Assembly: GCA_001303445.1 (NCBI GenBank) | Contig: LJTQ01000012.1 | Span: 22,554 to 72,008 of the forward strand | Source: Betaproteobacteria bacterium SG8_39 | Lineage (GTDB): Bacteria; Pseudomonadota; Gammaproteobacteria; Burkholderiales; SG8-39 | Direction of reading: 5' to 3' | Length of the DNA stretch: 49,455 bases | Shown: positions 18,982 to 28,493 of the stretch, one piece after another | Layout: each line of letters opens with the position of its first letter | How positions within the stretch are numbered: the first letter of the stretch is position 1 | Program-made: the position numbers and the translations under genes | Notes under the pieces: model-generated | The model's input: only the letters and a program-made list of their open reading frames with translations | What the model was told of the DNA's origin: nothing | The model's database searches: none

Positions 18982-20655
18982 ATGGCCTACGACCTCGTCA
19001 TCAAGAACGGCTTGCTGATCGACGGCACCGGCGCGCCAGCGCGCTCCGGCGACCTTGCCATCGCCGAGGGTCGTATCGCCGCGATCGGCACTGTCAAGGA
19101 CGGCGCCGCGCGCGTCATCGATGCCTCCGATCTCGCGGTCGCGCCCGGCTTCATCGATCCGCACACCCATTACGATGCGCAGATCTGCTGGGACAGCGCG
19201 CTGACGCCGTCTTCCTGGCACGGCGTGACCTCGGTGGTGATGGGCAACTGCGGCGTTGGCATCGCGCCCTGCCGGCCGGCGGCGCGCGAAATCGCCATGC
19301 GCGATCTGGTCAACGTGGAAGCGATCCCCTTCGAGGTGCTCGAGCAGGGCATCCGCTGGGACTGGGAGAGCTTTCCGCAGTACCTGGACGCCGCCGCGGG
19401 CTACAAGCTCGCGCTCAACGTCGCCTTCCTCGCGCCGCTGACGCCGTTTCGCCACTACGTCATGGGCGAAGCCTCGATGGCGCGTGCCGCATCGCCGGAG
19501 GAGACGGCGGCCATCGCCGCACTGCTCGGCGAGGCGATGGACGCCGGCGCCTACGGTTTTTCCAGCACGCTGCTCAACCAGCACATGGGCTTCGCCGGCC
19601 GGCCGCTCGCCTGCCGCAACGCCAGCCGCGACGAGCTGAAGGCCTACTGCAACGTGCTGAAAGCGCGCGGCAAGGGAGCGATCGAGATCGCGATGACCAA
19701 GCAGATCGGCGTCATGGACGACCCGGAGCTCGAGCTGCTCGACTTCATGCTCGAGGAAAGCGCGCGGCCGATCACCTTCATCGCCATGTTCGACCGCGAC
19801 GACATCTCCGAGGCCGTGCGCACCTCGCTCGCCAAGGCCGCGCCGATGATCGCGCGCGGCGCGCGGCCGCAGACCTCGCCGCTGCCGCTGACGCGCGAGG
19901 TCAACATGCGCAACCCGTTCTCCTTCGCCGGCTTTCCGTCGTGGAAGCGCGTGTTCGAGGACAAGTCGAAGGCGGCACAGGCCGCGGTGTACCGCGACCC
20001 GGCGTTCCGTGCGCAGTTCCGCGAGGAGCTCAAGCGCCCGGCGGGCTTCGGCAACTGGGGGCGCATCACCGTGCACGAAGTGAAGTCCTCTGCGCTCAAG
20101 CATCTCGAAGGACAGACCGTGGCCGAGATCGCCGCGGCACAGGGCAAGGACGGCGTCGACGCCTTTCTCGACCTCACGCTCGCCGACGACCTCGACAACG
20201 AGTTCACCATGGCCTCGTTCAACACACGGGTCGACCGGATGGCCGAGATCCTCAACAACCCGGCCATGCTGCTCGGCCTGGGCGACGGCGGCGCGCACCT
20301 CGACATGCTGTGCGACGCCGGCTATCCGACTTACGTGCTCGGCACCTGGGTGCGCGAGCGCAAGGTGCTCAGCCTCGAGCACGCCGTGCAGCGCATGACC
20401 GCCGACCCGGCGGATTTCTTCGGCATTCGTGATCGCGGCCGGCTCAAGGAAGGATTCGCCGCCGACCTCGCGATCTTCGATCCCGCAACGGTCGGCTCGG
20501 CGGGACGCCCGGAGCGGCGCTACGACCTGCCGGGCGGGGCGAAGCGCATGGTGATGCGCTCGCAGGGCATCGAGTACACCGTCGTCAACGGCGCGGTGAC
20601 CTGGGAGAAGGGCGCGCTGACCGGTGCCGCTGCCGGCACGGTGCTGCGCGCCTGA
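18982..20655 (+). CDS. N-acyl-D-amino-acid deacylase / amidohydrolase family 3
   Basis: MAYDLVIKNGLLIDGTGAPARSGDLAIAEGRIAAIG; PGFIDPHTHYDAQ; LGDGGAHLDMLCDAGYPTY. Confidence 0.88.
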   Translation: MAYDLVIKNGLLIDGTGAPARSGDLAIAEGRIAAIGTVKDGAARVIDASDLAVAPGFIDPHTHYDAQICWDSALTPSSWHGVTSVVMGNCGVGIAPCRPAAREIAMRDLVNVEAIPFEVLEQGIRWDWESFPQYLDAAAGYKLALNVAFLAPLTPFRHYVMGEASMARAASPEETAAIAALLGEAMDAGAYGFSSTLLNQHMGFAGRPLACRNASRDELKAYCNVLKARGKGAIEIAMTKQIGVMDDPELELLDFMLEESARPITFIAMFDRDDISEAVRTSLAKAAPMIARGARPQTSPLPLTREVNMRNPFSFAGFPSWKRVFEDKSKAAQAAVYRDPAFRAQFREELKRPAGFGNWGRITVHEVKSSALKHLEGQTVAEIAAAQGKDGVDAFLDLTLADDLDNEFTMASFNTRVDRMAEILNNPAMLLGLGDGGAHLDMLCDAGYPTYVLGTWVRERKVLSLEHAVQRMTADPADFFGIRDRGRLKEGFAADLAIFDPATVGSAGRPERRYDLPGGAKRMVMRSQGIEYTVVNGAVTWEKGALTGAAAGTVLRA

Positions 20656-20699
20656 GCGTGAAAGAATCCCCGCCCATTTCTTAATCTGAGGAGAACGTC

Positions 20700-20993
20700 A
20701 TGCCCAAGGCTTACATGGTTGTCACCTATCGCTCGATCAGCAATCCCGAGGCGCTCGCCGCCTACGCCAAGATTGCCGGGCCCGCCATCCAGGCCGCGGG
20801 GGGCAAATTCCTTGTGCGTGGCGTCCCCGCCAAGACCTACGAAGTGGGGATGAAAGAGCGCACCGTGGTGGTCGAGTTCGACAGCATCGCGCAAGCGATC
20901 GCGGCATACGACGGGCCCGGCTACGCAAAGGCGCTCGACGCGCTGGGCAAGGACTCGGCGGTTCGCGACATGCGCATCGTCGAGGGCGTGTAA
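20700..20993 (+). CDS. DUF1330 domain protein
   Basis: MPKAYMVVTYRSISNPEALAAYAKIAGPAIQAAGGKFLVRG; RBS-like gaggag upstream. Confidence 0.88.
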   Translation: MPKAYMVVTYRSISNPEALAAYAKIAGPAIQAAGGKFLVRGVPAKTYEVGMKERTVVVEFDSIAQAIAAYDGPGYAKALDALGKDSAVRDMRIVEGV

Positions 20994-21021
20994 TGAGCGG
21001 GCGCTAGGCCCGCAAGCGCCG

Positions 21022-24000
21022 CTACATCGATCGCCGGTACTGCCCGCCCACTTCGAACAGCGCGTGGGTGATCTGGCCGAGCGAGCAGCAGCGCACCGCG
21101 TCCATCAGCACCGCGAACACGTTCTCGTCGGCGATCACTGCCTGCTGCAGCCGATCGAGCACCGCCGGCGCGTCCTGGGCGTGCTGCTTGTGGAAGGCGC
21201 GCAGGCGCTTCAGCTGTGAGCGCTTCTCCTCTTCGGTCGAGCGGATCAGCTCGAGCGCCTCGGGCACCGGATCGCCGTGCGGGTTGCGGAAGGTATTGAC
21301 GCCGACGATCGGGTAGGAGCCGTCGTGCTTCTTGTGCTCGTAATAGAGCGACTCCTCCTGGATCTTGCCGCGCTGGTAACCGGTTTCCATCGCGCCGAGC
21401 ACCCCGCCACGCGCCGAGATCGCCTCGAATTCCTTGAGCACCGCTTCCTCGACGAGATCGGTCAGCTCGTCGATGACGAACGAACCCTGGTTCGGGTTCT
21501 CGTTCTTCGCCAAACCCCACTCCTTGTTGATGATCAGCTGGATCGCCATCGCGCGGCGTACGGACTCCTCGGTCGGCGTGGTGATCGCCTCGTCGTAGGC
21601 GTTGGTATGCAGCGAGTTGGTGTTGTCATAGGTCGAAATCAGCGCCTGCAGCGTGGTGCGGATGTCGTTGAACGCGATCTCCTGGGCGTGTAGTGAGCGC
21701 CCGCTGGTCTGCGAGTGGAACTTGAGCTTCTGGCTGCGCTCGTTGGCGCCGTAGCGTTCGCGCATCGCCACCGCCCAGATGCGCCGCGCGACACGCCCGA
21801 GCACGGTGTACTCGGGATCCATGCCGTAGCTGAAGAAGAACGACAGGTTGGGCGCGAAGTCATCGATGTGCATGCCACGCGCGAGATACGCCTCGACGAA
21901 GGTGAAGCCGTTGGAGAGCGTGAAAGCAAGCTGCGAGATCGGGTTCGCGCCCGCTTCGGCGATGTGGTACCCGGAAATCGACACCGAGTAGAAGTTTTTC
22001 ACGCCGTGGTGGATGAACCAGTCCTGAATGTCGCCCATCACCTTGAGCGAGAACTCGGTCGAGAAGATGCAGGTGTTCTGGCCCTGGTCTTCCTTCAGGA
22101 TGTCGGCCTGCACCGTGCCGCGCACGCTGGCCAGCGTCCATTCGCGAATCTTCTCCGCCTCGTCCTCGGTCGGCTCGCGACCGTTGTCCTGCACGAACTT
22201 CTCCACCTGCTGGTCGATCGCGGTGTTGAAGAACATCGCCAGCAGGGTCGGCGCCGGCCCGTTGATCGTCATCGAAACCGAGGTGTTCGGCGCGCAGAGG
22301 TCAAAGCCCGAGTACAGCACTTTCATGTCCTCGAGGGTCGCGATCGACACGCCCGAGTTCCCGACCTTGCCGTAGATGTCCGGCCGCTCGTCCGGATCGA
22401 AGCCGTAGAGCGTGACCGAGTCGAACGCGGTCGACAGCCGCTTGGCCGGCATGTCCTTCGACAGCAGATGAAAGCGCTTGTTGGTGCGGAAGGCGTCGCC
22501 CTCGCCCGCGAACATGCGTGTCGGATCCTCGTTCTCGCGCTTGAAGGCGAACACGCCCGCGGTGTACGGGAACGACCCCGGCAGGTTCTCGCGCAACTGC
22601 CATTTCAGGATCTCGCCGGGATCCTCGAACTTCGGCAGTGCGACCTTCGGCACCTTGGTCCCCGAGAGCGAGGTGGTGCGCAGGCCGGTGCGGATCTCGC
22701 GGCCGCGAATCTTCACCACGTACTCGTCGCCGGCGTAGGCCTTGACGGTCGCAGGCCACTGCTCGAGCAGCTTCTTCGAGCGTGCATCGAGCGTGTCGTT
22801 TTTTTCCTCGATCAGCGCGGTCAGCGCGTGCGCATCCGCCCCCGCCTTCATGAGCAGCGTCTTTGCGGTGATCAGGCTCGCGCGCTCGCGCGCGTGCTGG
22901 GCCTGCGTGTGCGCGTGCGCGTGGTAGCCGCGCAGGCACTCGGCGATCTCGGCGAGATACCGGCTGCGCTTCGGCGGCACCACCGCGTCGACCCGCGACG
23001 AGACGTGCGCGTCGACCTTCGGCAGCCTGCCGGGTTTCAGCTTGAGACCCTTCTCGCCCAGCCGCGCCACGATCGCCTGATAGAGCGCGGTCACGCCGTC
23101 GTCCGAGAACCGGCTCGCGACCGTGCCGAACACCGGCATCTCGTCGGGGGCAGCGCGGAACGCCTCGCGATTGCGCTGCACCTGCTTGCGCACGTCGCGC
23201 AGCGCGTCCTCGGCGCCCTTGCGGTCGAACTTGTTGATCGCGACGAAGTCTGCGTAATCGAGCATGTCGATCTTCTCGAGCTGGCTCGCCGCACCGAATT
23301 CGGGCGTCATCACGTAAAGCGACACGTCCACGTGCGGCACGATCGCGGCATCGCCCTGGCCGATGCCCGAGGTTTCTACGATCACCAGGTCGAAACCCGC
23401 CGCCCGGCAGGCCGCAACCGCGTCGGGCACCGCCTGCGAGATTTCAGCCCCTGAGCCGCGCGTCGCCAGCGAGCGCATGAACACCGCGTCGCCGTGGATC
23501 GCGTTCATGCGGATGCGGTCGCCGAGCAAAGCGCCGCCGGTCTTGCGGCGCGAGGGGTCGACCGCAACGATTGCAATCTTCAGTCGATCATCCTGGTCGA
23601 GCCGGAAGCGGCGCACGATCTCGTCGGTGAGCGAGCTCTTGCCGGCGCCGCCCGTGCCCGTAATGCCGAGCACCGGCGCGCGGCGCCTGGCCGCCGCGTC
23701 CTGCAGGCGTTGCTTCAGCGCCGCGTTGGCCGCGCCCAGCTCGAGCGCCGTGATGAGCTGCGCCAGCGCCCTGCGGTCGCCTTTGCCGACGCGCTCGAGA
23801 TCGGCCGGCGAATGCGTCGTCGGGTCGAAATCGCAGCGCGCGAGCATGTCGTTGATCATGCCCTGGAGGCCCATTTTCTGGCCGTCCTCGGGCGAATAGA
23901 TGCGCGCCACCCCGTAGGCGTGCAGCGCCTTGATCTCGGCCGGCACGATCACGCCGCCGCCGCCGCCGAACACCTGGATGTGCGCCCCGCCCCGTTCGCG

Positions 24001-24276
24001 CAGCAGGTCGATCATGTACTTGAAGTACTCGAGATGGCCGCCCTGGTAGGACGACACCGCGATGCCCTGCACGTCCTCCTGCAGCGCGGCGGTGACGACG
24101 TCCTCGACCGAGCGGTTGTGGCCGAGGTGAATCACCTCGGCGCCGGAGGCCTGCACGATGCGGCGCATGATATTGATCGAGGCGTCGTGGCCGTCGAACA
24201 GGCTCGCCGCGGTGACGAAGCGAATCTTGTGCTTCGCCTTGTAGATCAGGTTCTGGCTGTCGGACAGATCGGTCAT
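21022..24276 (-). CDS. icmF: Fused isobutyryl-CoA mutase (B12-binding domain + MeaB-type GTPase + mutase large domain)
   Basis: [30 protein letters not shown] (B12 domain); [16 protein letters not shown] (P-loop); [14 protein letters not shown] and [13 protein letters not shown] (mutase). Confidence 0.93.
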   Translation of the reverse strand: MTDLSDSQNLIYKAKHKIRFVTAASLFDGHDASINIMRRIVQASGAEVIHLGHNRSVEDVVTAALQEDVQGIAVSSYQGGHLEYFKYMIDLLRERGGAHIQVFGGGGGVIVPAEIKALHAYGVARIYSPEDGQKMGLQGMINDMLARCDFDPTTHSPADLERVGKGDRRALAQLITALELGAANAALKQRLQDAAARRRAPVLGITGTGGAGKSSLTDEIVRRFRLDQDDRLKIAIVAVDPSRRKTGGALLGDRIRMNAIHGDAVFMRSLATRGSGAEISQAVPDAVAACRAAGFDLVIVETSGIGQGDAAIVPHVDVSLYVMTPEFGAASQLEKIDMLDYADFVAINKFDRKGAEDALRDVRKQVQRNREAFRAAPDEMPVFGTVASRFSDDGVTALYQAIVARLGEKGLKLKPGRLPKVDAHVSSRVDAVVPPKRSRYLAEIAECLRGYHAHAHTQAQHARERASLITAKTLLMKAGADAHALTALIEEKNDTLDARSKKLLEQWPATVKAYAGDEYVVKIRGREIRTGLRTTSLSGTKVPKVALPKFEDPGEILKWQLRENLPGSFPYTAGVFAFKRENEDPTRMFAGEGDAFRTNKRFHLLSKDMPAKRLSTAFDSVTLYGFDPDERPDIYGKVGNSGVSIATLEDMKVLYSGFDLCAPNTSVSMTINGPAPTLLAMFFNTAIDQQVEKFVQDNGREPTEDEAEKIREWTLASVRGTVQADILKEDQGQNTCIFSTEFSLKVMGDIQDWFIHHGVKNFYSVSISGYHIAEAGANPISQLAFTLSNGFTFVEAYLARGMHIDDFAPNLSFFFSYGMDPEYTVLGRVARRIWAVAMRERYGANERSQKLKFHSQTSGRSLHAQEIAFNDIRTTLQALISTYDNTNSLHTNAYDEAITTPTEESVRRAMAIQLIINKEWGLAKNENPNQGSFVIDELTDLVEEAVLKEFEAISARGGVLGAMETGYQRGKIQEESLYYEHKKHDGSYPIVGVNTFRNPHGDPVPEALELIRSTEEEKRSQLKRLRAFHKQHAQDAPAVLDRLQQAVIADENVFAVLMDAVRCCSLGQITHALFEVGGQYRRSM

Positions 24277-24319
24277 CGGGGGCCTCGTTCCGCGGACCGG
24301 GGAAGGGAGAGCAGGCTAC

Positions 24320-24341
24320 TTTACGTTTACGTAAACGTCAA
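24320..24341. promoter_or_regulatory. 22-bp operator-like palindrome upstream of icmF
   Basis: TTTACGTTTACGTAAACGTCAA; core ACGTTTACGTAAACGT (24323-24338) is a perfect palindrome. Confidence 0.72.
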
Positions 24342-24379
24342 CCTGCCCGGCGCCTGCCTGCGCCGCGTCGTCCGGCAGT

Positions 24380-25039
24380 TTACCGATCGTGCGCGGCCGC
24401 AGGGACGGCCGCCGCCACGGCGAGAAAGCCGCCCCAGGGCGCGCACACCGAAAGCAGGCCTTCGAGCGTCCGCGCCACCGTGCCGCCCGAGGCGAGGAGT
24501 ACCGCGCTGCGCATCTCGATCCCGCGCGCCCCGGCTGCGCGCAGCAGCGCCCGCGCCTCGGCGGCGCGATGCCAGCGCGCGCCGCGATAGGCGCCTTTGC
24601 CGCCGCCGCGCCCCTTCTGCAGGTACAACACGCTGCGCCGGTTGAGCAGGCCCAGCGCCACGCGGCCGCGCGCCACCCGCATCATTTCGGCGAGCGCCCG
24701 CGCCTCCTCGCGCACGAAGCACAAGGCGGTCACAGACACGCAGCAATCAAAAGCCCGCGAGACGAACGGCAGCGCAGCCGCGTCCGCCACGAGGTAGTCT
24801 TCCACCGCCGCCCGGTGCGCACGCGCGTACGCGATCATCGCCGCGTCGAAATCGATGCCGGTCACGCGGTAGCCGTCGCGGACGAGGCGACGCGTGAACC
24901 AGCCGCTGCCGCAGCCGACATCGAGCATGCGTGCGTTCGGCGATGGGCGCAGCAGCTCGATGAGCAGGCGGTACTCGGTCTCGCCGATCCAGCGCCCGCG
25001 CGGCGTGTTGTACCAGGCGTCGTATTGCTCGGGCGTCAT
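24380..25039 (-). CDS. Class I SAM-dependent methyltransferase
   Basis: MTPEQYDAWYNTPRGRWIGETEYRLL...MLDVGCGSGWFTRRL. Confidence 0.85.
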   Translation of the reverse strand: MTPEQYDAWYNTPRGRWIGETEYRLLIELLRPSPNARMLDVGCGSGWFTRRLVRDGYRVTGIDFDAAMIAYARAHRAAVEDYLVADAAALPFVSRAFDCCVSVTALCFVREEARALAEMMRVARGRVALGLLNRRSVLYLQKGRGGGKGAYRGARWHRAAEARALLRAAGARGIEMRSAVLLASGGTVARTLEGLLSVCAPWGGFLAVAAAVPAAAHDR

Positions 25040-25128
25040 ATCGAACGCCCTAGTGTGGGACGCGCACACCGCCAGCGCAATGACGCAGACTTTGACGTCG
25101 CCTGACCCCGAGCCTACAGTTGCCCAGG

Positions 25129-25776
25129 ATGAGCACGCCGATCGAAACGCCTGATGCCGGCGCGGTGCAGTTCTTCGACCGGCAGTTCGAACGGCAGGTC
25201 GGCGCCGCCGATTACGCGCTCAATCCCTTCGAGCAGGCCGTGCTGCCATTCCTGCACGGCGACGTACTCGACCTCGGCTGCGGACTCGGCAACCTCGCAC
25301 TCGCCGCCGCCGCACGCGGCTGCCGGGTGACGGCGCTCGATGCCAGCCCGCTGGCAATTACCGATTTGGTCGGCCGTGCGCGGGCGCAGGGGCTGGAGAA
25401 CGTCCAGGCGCACACGGCCGAGCTGCGTCACTATGTCCCGGCGCGAATGTACGACTCCGTCGTCGCGATCGGCCTGCTGATGTTCTTCGCCTGCGACGAT
25501 GCGCGCGGACTGCTTGCGCGCCTGCGTGAGGCGGTAAAACCCGGCGGCCGCATCGCGCTCAACGTGCTGGTCGAGGGCACGACCTGGCTCGAGCCCTTCG
25601 GCAGCCAACCCTACTGTCTGTTCGCGCCCGATGCCTTGTCAGGCGAAGTCGCGGGATGGAAGGTCCTTGTTTCGCGCCACGACGACTTTCCGGCGCCGAA
25701 CGCCACGCTCAAGCGCTTTCACACCCTCGTCGCCCAACGTCCGGTCGCGCCTAGCTCTCGGACAAGCTCTCGATAA
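25129..25776 (+). CDS. Class I SAM-dependent methyltransferase (TehB-like)
   Basis: DVLDLGCGLGNLALAAAARGCRVTALDASPLAI. Confidence 0.85.
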   Translation: MSTPIETPDAGAVQFFDRQFERQVGAADYALNPFEQAVLPFLHGDVLDLGCGLGNLALAAAARGCRVTALDASPLAITDLVGRARAQGLENVQAHTAELRHYVPARMYDSVVAIGLLMFFACDDARGLLARLREAVKPGGRIALNVLVEGTTWLEPFGSQPYCLFAPDALSGEVAGWKVLVSRHDDFPAPNATLKRFHTLVAQRPVAPSSRTSSR

Positions 25777-26152
25777 TCGCGCAGCCGCGCGCTGCGCCCG
25801 TGTCGCAGCGTGCGATCAGCTCCTCGAGCACCGACTTCAGCCGAACCAGATCGCGCAGCCGCGCGTCGACGACGGTGAGCTTTTTCGCCGCCAGCGCGCG
25901 CGCCGGGCCGCAGGCCGAGAAGCGCTCGAGCCGCAGCAGCGCGGCGATCTCGTCGAGCGTGAAACCGAGAGCCTGCGCGCGCCTGATGAAGCCGATGCGG
26001 GCCAGCGCATCCTCGCCGTAGCGCCGCACGCGACCCGTGGGACGTGCCGGCACGCCAAGCAGTTTTCGGCGCTGGTAATAGCGCACGGTTTCCACGTTCA
26101 CGCCGGCGTCCCTCGCCAGCGCACCGATCGTCATGGAACGGGCAGCCGTCAT
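25751..26152 (-). CDS. merR: Mercuric resistance regulator MerR
   Basis: MTIGALARDAGVNVETVRYYQRRKLL HTH; three Cys placed as in Hg-sensing MerR (ACGPAR, ARCDTGAARGC). Confidence 0.9.
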   Translation of the reverse strand: MTAARSMTIGALARDAGVNVETVRYYQRRKLLGVPARPTGRVRRYGEDALARIGFIRRAQALGFTLDEIAALLRLERFSACGPARALAAKKLTVVDARLRDLVRLKSVLEELIARCDTGAARGCAIIESLSES

Positions 26153-26156
26153 CTGC

Positions 26157-26187
26157 TTGACTCCGTACCTGAGTACGGGCTGAGAAT
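26157..26187 (+). promoter_or_regulatory. MerR-type operator/promoter
   Basis: TTGACT (-35) - 19 bp spacer carrying CCGTAC-ctga-GTACGG dyad - GAGAAT (-10). Confidence 0.9.
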
Positions 26188-26220
26188 GCGCCTTTCTCCC
26201 CTTTGAGCGCAAGCGCCCGC

Positions 26221-26574
26221 ATGAAGCCACCCGCAGCGGAAAACGCCTCGATCGCCGCCGGCGCGCTCGCCGCACTCGGCGCCTCGACCTGCTGCGTGCT
26301 GCCGCTCGCCCTGGTCACGGTCGGCCTCGGCGGTGCCTGGATCGCGCAGTTGCGTGCGATGGAGCAGTTTTTCCCGCTGTTCGTCGGCATTGCGATTGCC
26401 GCGTTCGCCTACGCCTTCTACCGCCTGTACCTGCGCCCGGCGGCGTGCGCGCCGGGCGAGGCCTGCGCCGATCCGACCACGCGCCGACGCCAGCGCATCG
26501 CGTTCTGGATCACGCTCATCGGGGCGAAAGCGCTGATCGCATCGCCCTATGTCTATGCCGCCTTGGCGAACTAG
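26221..26574 (+). CDS. merT: Mercuric ion transporter MerT
   Basis: STCCVLPLALVTVGLGGAWIAQL with CC in TM1; second Cys pair CAPGEAC in loop. Confidence 0.9.
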   Translation: MKPPAAENASIAAGALAALGASTCCVLPLALVTVGLGGAWIAQLRAMEQFFPLFVGIAIAAFAYAFYRLYLRPAACAPGEACADPTTRRRQRIAFWITLIGAKALIASPYVYAALAN

Positions 26575-26854
26575 CCTGCTCCCTGCAGTCGGCGCCCTGC
26601 TGCTCGCGTTCGCCCAGCCGGGGACCGCGGGCGAGCCCAAGCAGGTGACGCTCGACGTGCCGAGCATGAACTGTTCGCTCTGCCCGATCACCGTACGCAA
26701 AGCACTCGAACGCGTGCCCGGGGTGATCGCCGCGCGTGCGACGTACGAGCCCAAGCGCGCCGAGGTGACTTACGATCCGGACAAGGTGACGCCTGAGGCA
26801 CTGGCGAAGGCCGTTGACAACGCGGGCTACCCGGCGACCGTGAGGAAACCGTGA
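26549..26854 (+). CDS. merP: Periplasmic mercury-binding protein MerP
   Basis: HMA motif MNCSLCPITVRKALERVPGV after signal peptide. Confidence 0.9.
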   Translation: MSMPPWRTSLLPAVGALLLAFAQPGTAGEPKQVTLDVPSMNCSLCPITVRKALERVPGVIAARATYEPKRAEVTYDPDKVTPEALAKAVDNAGYPATVRKP

Positions 26855-27066
26855 GCACGGCCGTGGTGCTTGAGAGCCTGCTCACCTGCCCGACGTGCGG
26901 CCACCAGGCACGCGAGCGCATGCCGACCGACGCCTGCCTGTTTTTCTACGACTGCCCCGGATGTGGCGCACGCCTGAAGCCCGAGCCCGGCGATTGCTGC
27001 GTGTTCTGCAGCTACGGCGACGTGCCCTGCCCGCCGGTGCAGCGCGACGCCCCCGGCTGCTGCTAG
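26851..27066 (+). CDS. GDCCVxC-domain small protein (mer-associated)
   Basis: CPTCG...CPGCGARLKPEPGDCCVFCSYGDVPCPP...CC; GTG start overlaps merP stop. Confidence 0.85.
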   Translation: MSTAVVLESLLTCPTCGHQARERMPTDACLFFYDCPGCGARLKPEPGDCCVFCSYGDVPCPPVQRDAPGCC

Positions 27067-27118
27067 CGCACGGCGCCTGGCGCGGGCGCGCGCCATGGCA
27101 TAGCCTTCGCGTCATCCG

Positions 27119-28039
27119 ATGACGCATTCGCACCACCACGCAGGCCACCCCCACGGCACGACGCACGACGTCGGGCGCGTGTTCGCGCTGGGCGTTGCGC
27201 TGAACGTCGGATTCGTCGTCGTCGAGACGGCCGCGGGGTTGTGGGCGAACTCGCTTGCGCTGCTCGCCGACGCCGGTCACAACCTGAGCGACGTGCTTGC
27301 GCTGCTGCTCGCCTGGGGCGCGACCACCCTGTCGGCGCGCCAGCCGAGCGCGCGCTTCACCTTCGGCCTGCGCAGCACCTCGGTGCTCGCCGCCCTCGCC
27401 AACGCGCTGCTCCTGCTCGCGGTGTGCGGCGCGATCGCATGGGAAGCAGTCGGTCGTCTGCAGCTGTCGGTCGCCGTACCCGGCCTGCCCGTCATCGGCG
27501 TCGCGGCCTGCGGCGTCGTGGTCAACGCCGCAACCGCGCTGCTGTTCCTGCGCCGGCAGAAAGTCGACCTGAACGCGCGCGGCGCCTATCTGCACATGGC
27601 CGCCGACGCACTCGTCTCGCTCGGCGTCGTCGCCGCCGGCATCGGCATGCTGCTCACCGGCTGGAGCTGGCTCGACCCGGTGGTGAGCCTGGCGGTAGTC
27701 GGCGTGATCTTCGCCAGCACCTGGGGGCTGGCACGCGATTCGCTCGACCTCGCGTTGCACGCGGTGCCTTCCGGCATCGACCCGGCCGCGGTGCGCGCGT
27801 TTCTCGCCGCACGGCCGGGCGTCGCCGACGTGCACGACCTGCACATCTGGGGCATGAGCACGACCGAGAACGCGCTTTCCGCGCACCTCGTGATCCCCGA
27901 CGGCCACCCGGGCGACCACTTTCTCGCCGAGACGGCGCGCGAGCTCGAGCAACGCTTTCGCATCGGGCATGCGACGCTGCAGATCGAGCACGGCGACCCC
28001 GAGCATCCCTGCGGGCTCGAGCCCGATCACGTCGTCTGA
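27119..28039 (+). CDS. Cation diffusion facilitator (CzcD/ZitB-like)
   Basis: His-rich N-terminus; SLALLADAGHNLSDVLAL and HMAADALVSLGVV CDF motifs. Confidence 0.92.
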   Translation: MTHSHHHAGHPHGTTHDVGRVFALGVALNVGFVVVETAAGLWANSLALLADAGHNLSDVLALLLAWGATTLSARQPSARFTFGLRSTSVLAALANALLLLAVCGAIAWEAVGRLQLSVAVPGLPVIGVAACGVVVNAATALLFLRRQKVDLNARGAYLHMAADALVSLGVVAAGIGMLLTGWSWLDPVVSLAVVGVIFASTWGLARDSLDLALHAVPSGIDPAAVRAFLAARPGVADVHDLHIWGMSTTENALSAHLVIPDGHPGDHFLAETARELEQRFRIGHATLQIEHGDPEHPCGLEPDHVV

Positions 28040-28055
28040 GCGCGGGTGTTTCGCG

Positions 28056-28493
28056 TCAGCGCGACTGGCGCAGCATCTCGGCGCGCGCCTCGATCACCTG
28101 CTTCGGCCAGCGCGACTGGATATAGGCCAGCACTGCGCGGATCTGCGCGTCGCTCAACACGCCGGCGAACGCTGGCATGTCGCTCGCGTACCCCGCTGGC
28201 GCATAGGGTGGAACCAGGCCGTGCTTGGTGATGCCGAAGAGCAATTTGTCCGGGTGGTGCCAGGTATGGCCGCTCGCATCGTGTGGCGGCGCCGGCAGGC
28301 GGCCGTTCGGCAGGCGCCGCCGCCAGTCCGGCTGACCCTCGAGATTCGCGCCGTGGCAGGCTGCGCAGTGCTGCGTATAGAGTGCAGCGCCGGCCACAAC
28401 CTGCTTCTGATCGGTTGCGTCGATGCGCTGCGCATCCTCACCGCAGGCCGCGACCAACAGCACGCAGCCGACCAGCGACCATCGCCCAGGCAT
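28056..28493 (-). CDS. c-type cytochrome (lipoprotein-like)
   Basis: VGCVLLVAACGEDAQ lipobox-like; heme motif CAACH; DMPAFAGVLSDAQIRAVLAYIQSRWP. Confidence 0.85.
   Translation of the reverse strand: MPGRWSLVGCVLLVAACGEDAQRIDATDQKQVVAGAALYTQHCAACHGANLEGQPDWRRRLPNGRLPAPPHDASGHTWHHPDKLLFGITKHGLVPPYAPAGYASDMPAFAGVLSDAQIRAVLAYIQSRWPKQVIEARAEMLRQSR

Noticed and set aside
20997-21013. GCGGGC-gctag-GCCCGC hairpin between convergent DUF1330 and icmF
   Set aside because: Could be a bidirectional terminator, but short arms and no T-tract in a GC-rich context; not strong enough to claim.
21715-23454. 579-aa plus-strand ORF opposite icmF
   Set aside because: Antisense shadow ORF; low-complexity R/H/V/L composition, no domain.
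26851-27066. Selenocysteine (UGA) recoding in the GDCCVxC protein
   Set aside because: The motif is encoded by Cys codons throughout; no in-frame TGA before the normal stop.
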